Shown: in pieces, positions 17,808 through 26,790 of the stretch
Layout: each line of letters opens with the position of its first letter
Numbering within the stretch: the stretch's first letter is position 1
NCBI RefSeq assembly: GCF_010894455.1
Contig: NZ_JAAIXY010000002.1
Coordinates: forward strand, 372,001 to 436,000
Origin: Myxococcus eversor
GTDB lineage: Bacteria; Myxococcota; Myxococcia; Myxococcales; Myxococcaceae
Reading direction: 5' to 3'
DNA: 64,000 nt
The notes under the pieces: generated by a model
The model's input: only the letters and a program-made list of their open reading frames with translations
What the model was told of the DNA's origin: nothing
Databases searched by the model: none
Position numbers and translations under genes: made by a program

Positions 17808-18848
17808 TCAGGGAACAGCGATGGCGCGCAGCTTCCCGAGCTTGTGGCTGCCTCGCTCGGTGAACCAGACATGCGCGTCCAGGCACCAGTTGCCCGGAGG
17901 CGCGATGACGATGCCAGACGGGCGGCTGCCGGCCGTGGGCAGGGCGAACTCGGTGATGGCGCCCGAGTGGGTGATGCGGCCAATGCGGTTACCGGCGAGC
18001 TGGGTGAACCAGAGCTGGCCATCCGGACCCAGGGCGATGGCGTTCGGCTGGCTTCCGGCGGTGGGCAGCGGGAACTCCGTCACCACGCCCGCCGGGGTGA
18101 TGCGGCCAATCAGGTGGGCCGCCTGCTGGGTGAACCAGAGGTTGCCATCCAAGCCCGCGACGATGGAGGACGGCGAGGAGCGCTCGGTGGGCAGGGCGTA
18201 CTCGGTGATGACGCCCTCGAAGGAGATGGAGCCGACCTTGTTGGCCGCCTGCTCGACGAACCACAGGTTCCCGTCGAAGCCCTGGGTGATGGCGCGCGGC
18301 TGGGCGGAAGCGGTGGGCAGGGGGAACTCGGTGACTTCACCCGAGGGGGTGATGCGGCCGATGCGGTTGCCGGTGACCTCCGTGAACCAGACGTTGCCGT
18401 CCAGGCCCGCGGCGATGCCCGCCGGGCTGGCGCCACGGTTGGGCAGGGGGAACTCCGTCACCACGCCTCCCGGGGTGATGCGGCCAATCTGGTTGGCGGC
18501 CAGCTCGGTGAACCAGAGGTTCCCATCGAAGCCGGAAGCAATCTGCTGCACGCCCGCGCCAGGGGTGGGCAGGGCGAACTCAGAGGTGACACCCGCGCGA
18601 GTGGAACGGCCAATCTTCCCGGAGCCCGCCTGCGTGTACCAGAGCGCCAGGTCGGGCCCCAGGGCGATGCTCAGCGGGCCCGCGCTGGCGGGCAGGGCAA
18701 TCTCCTCGACGTCGCCCACGGCGCCACGGGAATCACGGCACACCCAGGGCGGCACGCGGAGGTCCGACGCCAGCGCGGGAGCACCGAGCCAGGAGGTGGA
18801 GAGCAGCAACAGCGAGGAGCGGAACAGGACGCGAAGCTGGGAGCGCAT
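17808..18848 (-). CDS. Secreted Vgb-type (streptogramin lyase family) beta-propeller
   Basis: A 346-residue protein with a Sec signal (MRSQLRVLFRSSLLLLSTSW, cleaved after APALA). It is built of about seven blades of roughly 42 residues that repeat the pattern GNLWFTE...NRIGRITPxG...TEFPLPT. This is the virginiamycin B lyase / NHL-like propeller pattern. Whether lyase activity is present cannot be told: many secreted propellers of this type have no such activity, and no resistance gene is nearby. Start at ATG 18848; an upstream in-frame TTG at 18875 is less likely. It stands 196 bp downstream of the cytochrome start, on the same strand. Confidence 0.75.
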   Translation of the reverse strand: MRSQLRVLFRSSLLLLSTSWLGAPALASDLRVPPWVCRDSRGAVGDVEEIALPASAGPLSIALGPDLALWYTQAGSGKIGRSTRAGVTSEFALPTPGAGVQQIASGFDGNLWFTELAANQIGRITPGGVVTEFPLPNRGASPAGIAAGLDGNVWFTEVTGNRIGRITPSGEVTEFPLPTASAQPRAITQGFDGNLWFVEQAANKVGSISFEGVITEYALPTERSSPSSIVAGLDGNLWFTQQAAHLIGRITPAGVVTEFPLPTAGSQPNAIALGPDGQLWFTQLAGNRIGRITHSGAITEFALPTAGSRPSGIVIAPPGNWCLDAHVWFTERGSHKLGKLRAIAVP

Positions 18849-18982
18849 GGTGGGTGGGTCTTTCGTCTGACACAAGGAAGCGCGGAGGGTCTTCCCTCCA
18901 CGAGAGACGGGCCGGAGAGGCAGACAGGTGCCCTCCGGCCCGAAGCATTCAGTGACAATGACTGTCGAAGCGTGACGTCACA

Positions 18983-20110
18983 TCAGATGCCGGAGCAGAG
19001 CCCCGCGCCACGGCCCAGGCCGTCGCCGCCGCAGTCGAGCGCCGCGGCGTCGCTGCAGGAGATGAAGTTCTGCTGCTTCAGAATCTCCTCGAAGTCAGTC
19101 GTGTTGGAGACGTAGATCCACTCGTAGAGGGTGGCCTCGTCGAACGACTGGGCGCGGCTGACGTTCTCGTTCAGGAAGATGCGGCGGGAGAGCGGATACG
19201 CATCCGTGGAGCCCGCCTGGATGAGCTTGCGCACGTTGGCGACCGTGGGAGCCACGTAGATGCTGGTCGTCGGGGTGATGGGGGCCACGGCCTTCAGCTT
19301 GAGCTTGGCGTTGCCGGCCCGGGTGGCCGAGTCACCGGCGTAGGCGATGGCGTTGTTGTCGTTCTCCGCCAGCTTGCCGATGCAGGTGGTCGCGCTGTCC
19401 GAGGACGTGCACGGGCTGGGATTGGAGACGGAGCCGTCGACGATGACGGTGATGCCAGGGCAGAAGGTGCCGCCCTTGAGCAGCGACTTGAACGTGTCCG
19501 TGGTGCCGGACAGGTCATCGCGGCGGTACTTGACGATGGTGGCCGACGGCTGGCCGAACGCGCTCCAGTCGGTGGGGCACGCGCCGGTGATGGCGACGTT
19601 CGAGCTGTCGGTGGCGAAGAAGATGCGGCGCAGCTCCTCCGTGGTGAGACCGTTGTTCGACAGGGACGCGGAGCGGGTGGACTTCACGAACGCGCTCACC
19701 GCGTCCAGGGCGATGGTGTTGCTGCGCTCGCCAGGGCAGCAGGCGCCGACCGCCGTGCCGGAAGCACAGTTCGAACCCGACGCCGTCTTCGGCGCCGCGA
19801 AGTCACGCGACATGGGGGCCAGCGTCTGCGCCGCCGAGCTGCAGAAGCCGCTGGAGCCCACGCCGTTGCGCAGGCAGGCCTCGCCCACGCCAGAACCCTT
19901 GCCCTCGATGCTCAGGCCGGAACCCGACTGCAGGCTGGCCGCGACCAGGGCCTCCTTCAGCGTGTCCGAACCATAGAAGTTCGGAATGGCCAGCGACGCC
20001 TTCTGCTCCACCGCTTGGGCCTCCTGGGCCCCCGCGCCGGACTGACCTCCACAACCCACGACCGACATGGCAACCACCGTGGCGGACATCACCCACTTCA
20101 TGCTGTTCAT
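18983..20110 (-). CDS. PstS-like phosphate/oxyanion-binding lipoprotein
   Basis: A 375-residue substrate-binding protein. The signal MNSMKWVMSATVVAMSVVGC gives a lipobox cysteine at residue 20. After a short linker the mature part begins IPNFYGSDTLKEAL and SGSGLSIEGKGSGVGEAC, resembling the GSGxG anion-binding loops of PstS-type periplasmic proteins. Eight or more cysteines are present, more than in typical PstS. AAGGAG six bases before the ATG at 20110 sets the start. No ABC permease or ATPase genes are adjacent, so it may be an orphan binding protein or feed a distant transporter; the ligand is not proven. Confidence 0.7.
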   Translation of the reverse strand: MNSMKWVMSATVVAMSVVGCGGQSGAGAQEAQAVEQKASLAIPNFYGSDTLKEALVAASLQSGSGLSIEGKGSGVGEACLRNGVGSSGFCSSAAQTLAPMSRDFAAPKTASGSNCASGTAVGACCPGERSNTIALDAVSAFVKSTRSASLSNNGLTTEELRRIFFATDSSNVAITGACPTDWSAFGQPSATIVKYRRDDLSGTTDTFKSLLKGGTFCPGITVIVDGSVSNPSPCTSSDSATTCIGKLAENDNNAIAYAGDSATRAGNAKLKLKAVAPITPTTSIYVAPTVANVRKLIQAGSTDAYPLSRRIFLNENVSRAQSFDEATLYEWIYVSNTTDFEEILKQQNFISCSDAAALDCGGDGLGRGAGLCSGI

Positions 20111-20628
20111 GGACGGCTCCTTGGCTGCTGTGCTGGTTTCAACGCGGCGCAAGGTGCCTGAATGGACAGACATCCGATGACTCAACTTCGTCAATTCCAC
20201 GACAGGACCACGTCACGCCGCCACCGACACCCAATTCGTTGCATGTTCGTGTTTGTCATCGAATCGTGATGTCCCCATCCGCCCCACCCCACGGATGTGC
20301 ACGCGCGAGGCCAGGAACCGGACCGCGCGGCGCCTGTCATCTCCAGGACAGATGAGGGCCAAGCGCCACGCCTGCTCGCCGCCCGGAGCGCTACAGGCCT
20401 GTCTGCCTTCCAGCCGTGCGCGTCGTTTTTCCTCCAGCGTCAGCTGGTGGACAGGGATTTTTTCAGGAGAGCGGACACCTTTCTCGTCCTCCAGGCCCGG
20501 GTCCCTCTCGCGCCCAGAGGGAAGAGGCTTCCTTGGACAGTGCTGGCAATCGCCTTGCAGAAGCATCCTCGCGGTTGAAGGGCAGGGGGTCGTCGGGCGG
20601 CGGTGGCGGGGGAGAGGTCGGGGCGGGC
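20111..20628. other. Intergenic region between divergent lipoprotein genes
   Basis: 518 bp with no gene I can support. It should contain the promoters of both flanking genes. I found no convincing Pho box, riboswitch or terminator. The minus-strand open frame across 20213-20869 is Pro/Arg-rich and overlaps the next gene in antisense, so I treat it as non-coding. Confidence 0.5.
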
Positions 20629-22026
20629 ATGGTGGGGTGGCGTTGGGTGAGCGTGGTGTGTCTGGTGGGTCCTCTCCTCGTGGCGTGCGGGGAGCAGGCC
20701 CTGGCGGCTCCACGTGCTCCGGGCTTGAGGGTGGTGGGGGCGGCGGCGGCGGAAGGTCGTGGCGAGGGCGAGGGGGCAGTGGCGTGGTCTTTCCCGTTGG
20801 CGAGCGGGGACAGCGAGGCGCCACATGCGGTGATGGCCCCCGACGGGGACGTTCTCGTCGCGGCGACATACCGAGAGCCTTTGGACGTGGGGGGCGGCCC
20901 CCTGCCTTTCAACCGGAGTGCGGATGCAACGCAGCCACATCTCATGGTGGCGCGCTTCTCCCCGGACGGGGCCCTGCGCTGGGCGCATGGGCTGACTCCG
21001 GGAGGGGGCACGTCCCGCGCGCGCGTGGGCGGACTCATCATCGATACGCAGGGCAAGCTCTGGCTGGGCGGCGCCGCGTCGGGCTCCCAGTGGGGCGACA
21101 TGCGCCTGCCGGACGGGCCCTTCATCGCGCGCCTGTCGGCCGACGGCGCCGTCGAACACGTGAAGGGCTTCGCTGGAGAGGGCACGCTCACCGTGCACGC
21201 CGTCGCCCGGGACGACTCGGGCGTGGTGGTGGTGGGCGACTTCTCCGGAGCCCGCGACTTCGGCGACGCCGTGCGCGAGCCGCCCGACGGCGACCGCGGC
21301 GCCTTCGTGGTGCGGCTGGGCCCGGACGCCCACACGCGCTGGAGCCGCGTCTGGTCCGCCGGCCCCCAGGGCCTGGTGACGGCGCGCGCGACGGCGGTGG
21401 ACACCTTCGGCGGTATCTATATTGGAGGCGCGTACGCGGGCGCGGTGTGCTTCGGCGGGGGCTCGTTCCTCACCGTGCGCCAACGCACTCCCTTCGTCCT
21501 CAAACTGCATCCGGATGGCACGCATGCGTGGAGCCGGGACTTCCGAGGCGCCACCGGAGCTGTCTCCGCGCTGGCGGTGGGCCCGGACCGCGTCTTCGTG
21601 GCGGGCTCCTTCTCCACCCGCTTCTACTTTCAGAACAAACCTCATGACGCGGGCGCCCATCACGGCTTCGTGGCGGCCTTCAACGCGGACGGACAAGAGC
21701 GCTGGGCGCGCTCCTTCGCAGCCACCGCCACGGCGCTCGCCACGGATGACGCGGGGCAGCTCACGCTCACCGGCACCCATGACGGCGGTCTGGATTTGGG
21801 CCCCAAGCCCTCTCCCGCCGGCCTCTATGTCGCCCGCCTCCTGCCTGAAAAGGGAGACTCCCTTTGGGTGCGAGGCTTCTCCAGTCCCCTCCCCCCGACA
21901 GCCCGCTCGGTGTCAGTGGATGGATCTGGCAATACCCTGGTCGCTGTCGCGCTGCGGCGCGTCCAACCTGTGGGAACCCCTTACCCGCATCCCCAGGATG
22001 GCTTCCTTTTCCGTCTGAAGCCCTGA
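20629..22026 (+). CDS. Lipoprotein with beta-propeller (SBBP/delta-60-like) repeats
   Basis: A 465-residue protein whose N-terminus (MVGWRWVSVVCLVGPLLVAC) is a lipoprotein signal with the lipobox cysteine at residue 20. The mature part consists of about eight repeats of the form LxVDxxGxxxxGGxFxGxxxFG (for example VVVGDFSGARDFGD and VFVAGSFSTRFYF), as in cell-surface propellers of myxobacteria. Start chosen at the ATG 20629 after GGGGGAGAGG; the frame runs open upstream to 20416 with low-complexity Gly/Ser. It is monocistronic and divergent from the PstS-like gene. Probably an extracellular binding or scaffold protein; the ligand is unknown. Confidence 0.75.
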   Translation: MVGWRWVSVVCLVGPLLVACGEQALAAPRAPGLRVVGAAAAEGRGEGEGAVAWSFPLASGDSEAPHAVMAPDGDVLVAATYREPLDVGGGPLPFNRSADATQPHLMVARFSPDGALRWAHGLTPGGGTSRARVGGLIIDTQGKLWLGGAASGSQWGDMRLPDGPFIARLSADGAVEHVKGFAGEGTLTVHAVARDDSGVVVVGDFSGARDFGDAVREPPDGDRGAFVVRLGPDAHTRWSRVWSAGPQGLVTARATAVDTFGGIYIGGAYAGAVCFGGGSFLTVRQRTPFVLKLHPDGTHAWSRDFRGATGAVSALAVGPDRVFVAGSFSTRFYFQNKPHDAGAHHGFVAAFNADGQERWARSFAATATALATDDAGQLTLTGTHDGGLDLGPKPSPAGLYVARLLPEKGDSLWVRGFSSPLPPTARSVSVDGSGNTLVAVALRRVQPVGTPYPHPQDGFLFRLKP

Positions 22027-22316
22027 CATACACACACCACCTGACGGGTTGCGGGGCTCCCAGCTCCCTTCACAGTTGGATCAATTCGCGGACAATCACA
22101 CCCCGCAATTCGACTTTCAGCGCCTGTCCATGCTATTCGCGAGCCCGCCTTCAGGCGTGTGACGTTGCACCTTGAAGGGCGAGGCTGTGCTGAAGCGTCG
22201 GCGCGCGGCAACTTCGCTCGCAGGCGGCCAACCCCTCGACACCACTCCCTGTTCACTCCGGGGCGCGGCGTTGTGGGCCGCGCTTTGGACGAGCCTCTGT
22301 GAGGAGTTGCACCCCC

Positions 22317-24845
22317 ATGACACGCACTGTTCCACGGATGGACGCCCTGCGTAGGGGCGTCACCGGTGTCGCCGTCAAAGCCCTCGGGCTGTTGATGGTG
22401 TTCGCCGCCAGCGCCGCCCACGCCAGTGAGGCGGACCTCGTTCTCCCCGACTTCGCCTCCAAGTCATTCTTTGGCGGCAGCATCAACGGACACCAACTGT
22501 TGCTCTCCGGCATCGCGGTCTGCGTTATCGGACTGGTGTTCGGTTTCATGCAGTACGCCACGCTCAAGAACCTGCCCGTGCACCGGGCGATGCTCGAGAT
22601 TTCCGAGCTCATCTACGAGACGTGCAAGACGTACCTGATGACGCAGCTGAAGTTCATCGCCGTGCTGTGGGCGCTCATCGCCGTGGTGATGGTGGGTTAC
22701 TTCGGGTTCCTGCGCCACATGGGCGCGGACCGCGTGGTCATCATCCTGGTGGCGAGCCTCGTCGGCATCGCCGGCTCGTGTGGCGTCGCCTGGTTCGGCA
22801 TCCGCGTCAACACGTTCGCCAACAGCCGCACCGCCTTCGCCAGCTTGCGAGGCAAGCCCTACCCCACGTACGCCATTCCGCTGCAGGCGGGTATGTCCAT
22901 CGGCATGGTGCTCATCAGCACCGAGCTGTTGCTGATGCTCGCCATCCTGCTCTTCATCCCGGCGGACTTCGCGGGCTCGTGCTTCATCGGCTTCGCGATT
23001 GGCGAGTCGCTCGGCGCCTCCGCGCTGCGCATCGCCGGCGGCATCTTCACGAAGATCGCCGACATCGGCTCCGACCTGATGAAGATTGTCTTCAAAATCA
23101 AGGAAGACGACGCGCGCAACCCGGGCGTCATCGCGGACTGCACCGGTGACAACGCTGGCGACAGCGTGGGCCCTTCCGCGGACGGCTTCGAGACCTACGG
23201 CGTGACGGGCGTGGCGCTCATCACCTTCATCCTGCTGGCCGTGGGCGAGGGCTTCCGCGTCGAGCTGCTGGTCTGGATTTTCGTGATGCGCATCGTGATG
23301 GTGCTCGCGTCGCTGGCCGCCTACGGCCTGAACAACGTGTTCCAGTCCGCCAAGTACAAGAACGCGGACCACATGAACTTCGAGCACCCGCTCACCGCGC
23401 TGGTGTGGGTGACGTCGCTCATCTCCGTGGCGCTGACCTTCCTGGTCAGCTACCTGCTCATCCCCACCCTGAACGGTGACCCGACGCTGTGGTGGAAGCT
23501 GTCGCTCATCATCAGCTGCGGCACGCTGGCGGGCGCCATCATCCCGGAGGCCATCAAGGTCTTCACCTCCACGGAGAGCCGTCACGTTCGCGAGGTCGTC
23601 ACGGCCAGCCGCGAGGGTGGCGCGTCCCTGAACGTCATCTCCGGTCTGGTCGCGGGCAACTTCTCCGCGTACTGGATGGGCCTCATCATCGCCGGCCTGA
23701 TGGGCCTGGCGTTCTGGTTCAGCGGCTCCGGCGTGCCCGGCGCGGACGTGGGCCAGTTGATGATCGCCGCCCCCGTGTTCGCCTTCGGCCTCGTCGCCTT
23801 CGGCTTCCTGGGCATGGGCCCGGTCACCATCGCCGTGGACTCCTACGGCCCGGTGACGGACAACGCGCAGAGCGTCTACGAGCTGTCCCTCATCGAGAAC
23901 GTCCCCGACGTGAAGGCGGAGGTGAAGCGCGACTTCGGCTTCGACCTCGACTTCGAGAAGGGCAAGCAGTTCCTCGAGGAGAACGACGGCGCGGGCAACA
24001 CCTTCAAGGCCACCGCCAAGCCGGTGCTCATCGGCACGGCCGTCGTCGGCGCCACCACGATGATTTTCTCCATCATCGTGCTGCTCGTCGGAATCACCAA
24101 CGGCCAGCTCAACACCGAGAAGACGCAGTTCCTCTCGCTGCTGCACGCCCCGTTCCTCCTGGGCCTCATCACCGGCGGCGCCATCATCTACTGGTTCTCC
24201 GGCGCGTCCATGCAGGCGGTGTCCACCGGCGCCTACCGCGCGGTGGAGTTCATCAAGGCCAACATCAAGCTGGAGGGTGTGGAGAAGGCCAGCGTGGCCG
24301 ATTCCAAGAAGGTGGTCGAAATCTGCACCCAGTACGCGCAGAAGGGGATGATCAACATCTTCCTCGCCATCTTCTTCAGCACGCTCGCGTTCGCCTGCCT
24401 GGAGCCGTACTTCTTCGTCGGCTACCTCATCTCCATCGCCATCTTCGGCCTCTACCAGGCCGTCTTCATGGCCAACGCCGGTGGCGCCTGGGACAACGCG
24501 AAGAAGCTGGTGGAAGTGGAGCTGAAGGCCAAGGGCACGGAGCTGCACGCGGCCTGCGTCGTCGGCGACACCGTCGGCGACCCGTTCAAGGACACGTCCT
24601 CCGTGGCGCTCAACCCGGTCATCAAGTTCACCACCCTCTTCGGCCTGCTGGCGGTGGAGCTGGCGGTGGAGCTGGAGGCCGCGGGCCAGGGCAACCTCAC
24701 CCGCATCTTCTCCGTGGTGTTCTTCGTCCTGTCGACGGTGTTCGTCTACCGCAGCTTCTACGGGATGCGCATCCAGAGCGTCGGCGGCAGCAGCGGCGCG
24801 TCGTCCTCCGACGCGAAGCCCCAGGCCGCCGTGAAGACGGCCTGA
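22317..24845 (+). CDS. hppA: Membrane-bound ion-pumping pyrophosphatase (divergent)
   Basis: An 842-residue polytopic protein of the membrane pyrophosphatase family, which hydrolyses PPi to pump H+ or Na+. The catalytic landmarks are recognisable: EDDARNPGVIADCTGDNAGD, then GPSADGFETY; near the C-terminus GDTVGDPFKDTSS. The acidic ligands are kept, but several usually invariant positions differ (canonical DVGADLVGK reads DIGSDLMKI). Lys564 in GNTFKAT sits where K+-independent enzymes carry Lys rather than Ala, which suggests the K+-independent class. The protein is longer than the typical ~700 residues. Start at ATG 22317, ten bases after GAGGAG; it is preceded by 290 bp without a gene and followed by a strong terminator. 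Confidence 0.88.
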   Translation: MTRTVPRMDALRRGVTGVAVKALGLLMVFAASAAHASEADLVLPDFASKSFFGGSINGHQLLLSGIAVCVIGLVFGFMQYATLKNLPVHRAMLEISELIYETCKTYLMTQLKFIAVLWALIAVVMVGYFGFLRHMGADRVVIILVASLVGIAGSCGVAWFGIRVNTFANSRTAFASLRGKPYPTYAIPLQAGMSIGMVLISTELLLMLAILLFIPADFAGSCFIGFAIGESLGASALRIAGGIFTKIADIGSDLMKIVFKIKEDDARNPGVIADCTGDNAGDSVGPSADGFETYGVTGVALITFILLAVGEGFRVELLVWIFVMRIVMVLASLAAYGLNNVFQSAKYKNADHMNFEHPLTALVWVTSLISVALTFLVSYLLIPTLNGDPTLWWKLSLIISCGTLAGAIIPEAIKVFTSTESRHVREVVTASREGGASLNVISGLVAGNFSAYWMGLIIAGLMGLAFWFSGSGVPGADVGQLMIAAPVFAFGLVAFGFLGMGPVTIAVDSYGPVTDNAQSVYELSLIENVPDVKAEVKRDFGFDLDFEKGKQFLEENDGAGNTFKATAKPVLIGTAVVGATTMIFSIIVLLVGITNGQLNTEKTQFLSLLHAPFLLGLITGGAIIYWFSGASMQAVSTGAYRAVEFIKANIKLEGVEKASVADSKKVVEICTQYAQKGMINIFLAIFFSTLAFACLEPYFFVGYLISIAIFGLYQAVFMANAGGAWDNAKKLVEVELKAKGTELHAACVVGDTVGDPFKDTSSVALNPVIKFTTLFGLLAVELAVELEAAGQGNLTRIFSVVFFVLSTVFVYRSFYGMRIQSVGGSSGASSSDAKPQAAVKTA

Positions 24846-24874
24846 GCCGACTCATGGCGTTCGTGAAGTGATTG

Positions 24875-24916
24875 AAGCGGCGGGGTGCCTTCACAAAGGC
24901 CCCGCCGCTTCGCTTT
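24875..24916. terminator. Intrinsic terminator after hppA
   Basis: A long hairpin, AAGCGGCGGGG pairing with CCCCGCCGCTT and extended inwards by GCCTT/AAGGC past one bulged T, then CGCTTTTC. It lies between convergent genes and may serve both. Confidence 0.85.
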
Positions 24917-25474
24917 TCACGCGCCAATGCCTTCCGGGTCCGTCCTCGACTCCCCGCCCAGGTGCATGCCCGTCTGGCAGCGGTAGTCCGTCACCAGCGC
25001 CACCGCCAGCGACGACAGCCCCAGCAGCACGTGCACCGTGGCGGTGATGGGGCTCTTCCGGGCGTACCCCAGGACGAAGGGCGCCAGGGCCAACGCGGTG
25101 CCCTGGACGTAGTCGAAGATTTCGTGTGCCTCGATGGGGATGAGCCGGGCCAGACTCAACCGGGCGTCGGTGAACAGGGACACGCCAATGGCCGACGCCC
25201 CCAGCACCCTCCCCGCCCGACGCGCCCGCCTGTCCTTGGACAGCTGCCCGGCCACCAGCGCCGCCACGCCCCCTCGGTAGTCCAGCAGGGTGTGGACCTC
25301 GGCGGGCACCCACCGGCGCAGGGGAAGTCGCTCGAACAGCGGTCGGGAGAGGATGCCCGCCCGGGCGCTCTTGTCCGCGACGTGCCGCGCCATCCGGCGG
25401 GGGCCCGGCTCCCTTCGAGGGGAGGCGGACGACACCGGGGGAAGGGTGGGATTCGGGAGGCTCGGCACGACCAT
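24917..25474 (-). CDS. Conserved four-helix membrane protein of unknown function
   Basis: A 185-residue protein with a 55-residue Pro/Arg-rich cytoplasmic N-terminus and then about four hydrophobic helices. The helices contain paired His/Asp motifs: VHTLLDYRGG in the first and AHEIFDYVQG in the third. This HxxxDY pattern suggests a duplicated two-helix unit, possibly metal or heme linked, but that is only a pattern. AGGAG six bases before the ATG at 25474 fixes the start. Monocistronic. I do not know the family. Confidence 0.7.
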   Translation of the reverse strand: MVVPSLPNPTLPPVSSASPRREPGPRRMARHVADKSARAGILSRPLFERLPLRRWVPAEVHTLLDYRGGVAALVAGQLSKDRRARRAGRVLGASAIGVSLFTDARLSLARLIPIEAHEIFDYVQGTALALAPFVLGYARKSPITATVHVLLGLSSLAVALVTDYRCQTGMHLGGESRTDPEGIGA

Positions 25475-25705
25475 GGGACGCTCCTTTTCCAAGGGAAGCC
25501 AAGGGCTTCCATGACGGTAGGCACGCGGCTCCCAGAGCGCGCGGCGCCTGTCCATGCCCTGGAAGCAGGTATGCCTGCTGGCAAGCAGCCAAGGGGGCTT
25601 CCACTCGGACGGTCGCCCCGGGCAAACTATGTCCCGCCTTACGGCCTCTAGTTTCTCAAAGGCCGATAACCGCGGCGCGCCGCACCACCCGAGAGAACGC
25701 GATAC

Positions 25706-25909
25706 ATGGCAACTGGTACCGTGAAGTGGTTCAACGATGCGAAGGGCTTTGGGTTCATCGTGCAGGACGGTGGTGGTGAGGACGTGTTCGTCCACCACAC
25801 GGCCATCAACATGGATGGCTTCCGGACGCTGCAGGAAGGCCAGAAGGTGGAGTTCGAGGTCGGCCGCGGCCCCAAGGGCTTGCAGGCGCAGAACGTGCGC
25901 GCCGGCTGA
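25706..25909 (+). CDS. Cold-shock domain protein (CspA family)
   Basis: A 67-residue single-domain nucleic-acid-binding protein. RNP1 (KGFGFI) and RNP2 (VFVHH) are intact, and the start [18 protein letters not shown] is canonical. It binds single-stranded RNA/DNA and acts as an RNA chaperone or antiterminator. The start is the ATG 12 bases after GAGAGAA. A 230-bp upstream gap leaves room for the long structured leader common to csp genes. A clear terminator follows. Confidence 0.95.
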   Translation: MATGTVKWFNDAKGFGFIVQDGGGEDVFVHHTAINMDGFRTLQEGQKVEFEVGRGPKGLQAQNVRAG

Positions 25910-25932
25910 AGCGGTCCGGCACGGTGGTCCCT

Positions 25933-25975
25933 GAAGCCCGGCATCCGCGCGCGCGGGGTCGGGCTTCTTCCTTTT
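25933..25975 (+). terminator. Intrinsic terminator after the cold-shock gene
   Basis: GAAGCCCG (25933-25940) pairs with CGGGCTTC (25960-25967), extended by an inner CCGCGC/GCGCGG stem, then TTCCTTTT. Confidence 0.85.
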
Positions 25976-26015
25976 GCTGTTCGGCGACGCGAGGGCTTGA
26001 GAGGCTGGACAGGCC

Positions 26016-26582
26016 ATGCGTCTGCCCCGCTTCCCCCGAGTCATCGGCTTCGACGACGCGCCCTTCGCCCGCCGCGCGGGCTCCGCCGTGCAGCTCGCGG
26101 GCGTGGTGTGCGCGGGCACGCGCTTCGAGGGGCTCGTCTGGGGGCGCGTGCGGCGCGACGGCTGGAACTCCACGCGCGAGGTGTGCCGGCTCCTGGAAGG
26201 AGGCAAGTTCCTCCCGCAGCTGCACCTGGTGCTGCTGGATGGCATCGCCTTCGGGGGCTTCAACGTCGTGGACCTGCCGGAGCTGGCGGCGCGCCTGGGC
26301 AAGCCCTGCGTGGCGGTGATGCGGCGGCCTCCCGATTTGGACGCGGTGGAGCGCGCGCTGCGGCGCCTGCCCCGGGCGGACGCGAGATGGGCCAGGCTGC
26401 GCGGTGCGGGCGACATCCATCAACTGGGAGGCTTCACCTTCCAGGTGCAGGGCGCGGAGCCCTCCTTCGTCGCGGACGCGCTCGCGCTGGTGACGGACAA
26501 GGGCCGCGTCCCGGAGGCGCTGCGGCTGGCGCACCTCATCGGCTCCGCCGTCATCACCGGCGAGAGCAGTCAGCGGGCCTGA
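26016..26582 (+). CDS. DUF99 (UPF0215) family protein, endonuclease V-like fold
   Basis: A 188-residue cytosolic protein. The start RVIGFDDAPFARR and the later VLLDGIAFGGFNVVD match the DUF99 family, best known from archaea, whose fold resembles endonuclease V. Acidic residues D14/D15 and D75 lie where metal ligands would be expected, followed by a basic segment and ALRLAHLIGSAVITGESSQRA at the end. The start is ATG 26016. No operon partner: it lies between the cold-shock terminator and a gap of about 208 bp. Function is unproven; a nucleic-acid role is inferred only from the fold. Confidence 0.75.
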   Translation: MRLPRFPRVIGFDDAPFARRAGSAVQLAGVVCAGTRFEGLVWGRVRRDGWNSTREVCRLLEGGKFLPQLHLVLLDGIAFGGFNVVDLPELAARLGKPCVAVMRRPPDLDAVERALRRLPRADARWARLRGAGDIHQLGGFTFQVQGAEPSFVADALALVTDKGRVPEALRLAHLIGSAVITGESSQRA

Positions 26583-26790
26583 GTCATCCCGGACTCGATT
26601 TCACATCCGGCGTGGAGCATTCGCGTTGGCGTGGAACCCGCTGTGGGGTGGCGGCAATGTTCCGCCGTGCCGGGTCCATCCCGACACAATTCCTTTCGAC
26701 TATTCCAGGGCTGACAGAGTCGCAGGGGGGGGTGTTTCGAACGGGGCCGGATGTTTGTTATTGTTTATCCTCCCCAGGAGGGAGGGGCTC

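Noticed and set aside
20111..20260. Pho box upstream of the PstS-like gene
   Set aside because: No pair of CTGTCAT-type direct repeats at the correct spacing.
20213..20869. 218-residue minus-strand frame as a gene
   Set aside because: Very Pro/Arg-rich, overlaps the propeller lipoprotein gene in antisense, and lacks a ribosome-binding site.
22464..24548. 694-residue minus-strand open frame
   Set aside because: Antisense to hppA, with composition dominated by Asp/Glu/His/Arg shadows of the codons on the other strand.
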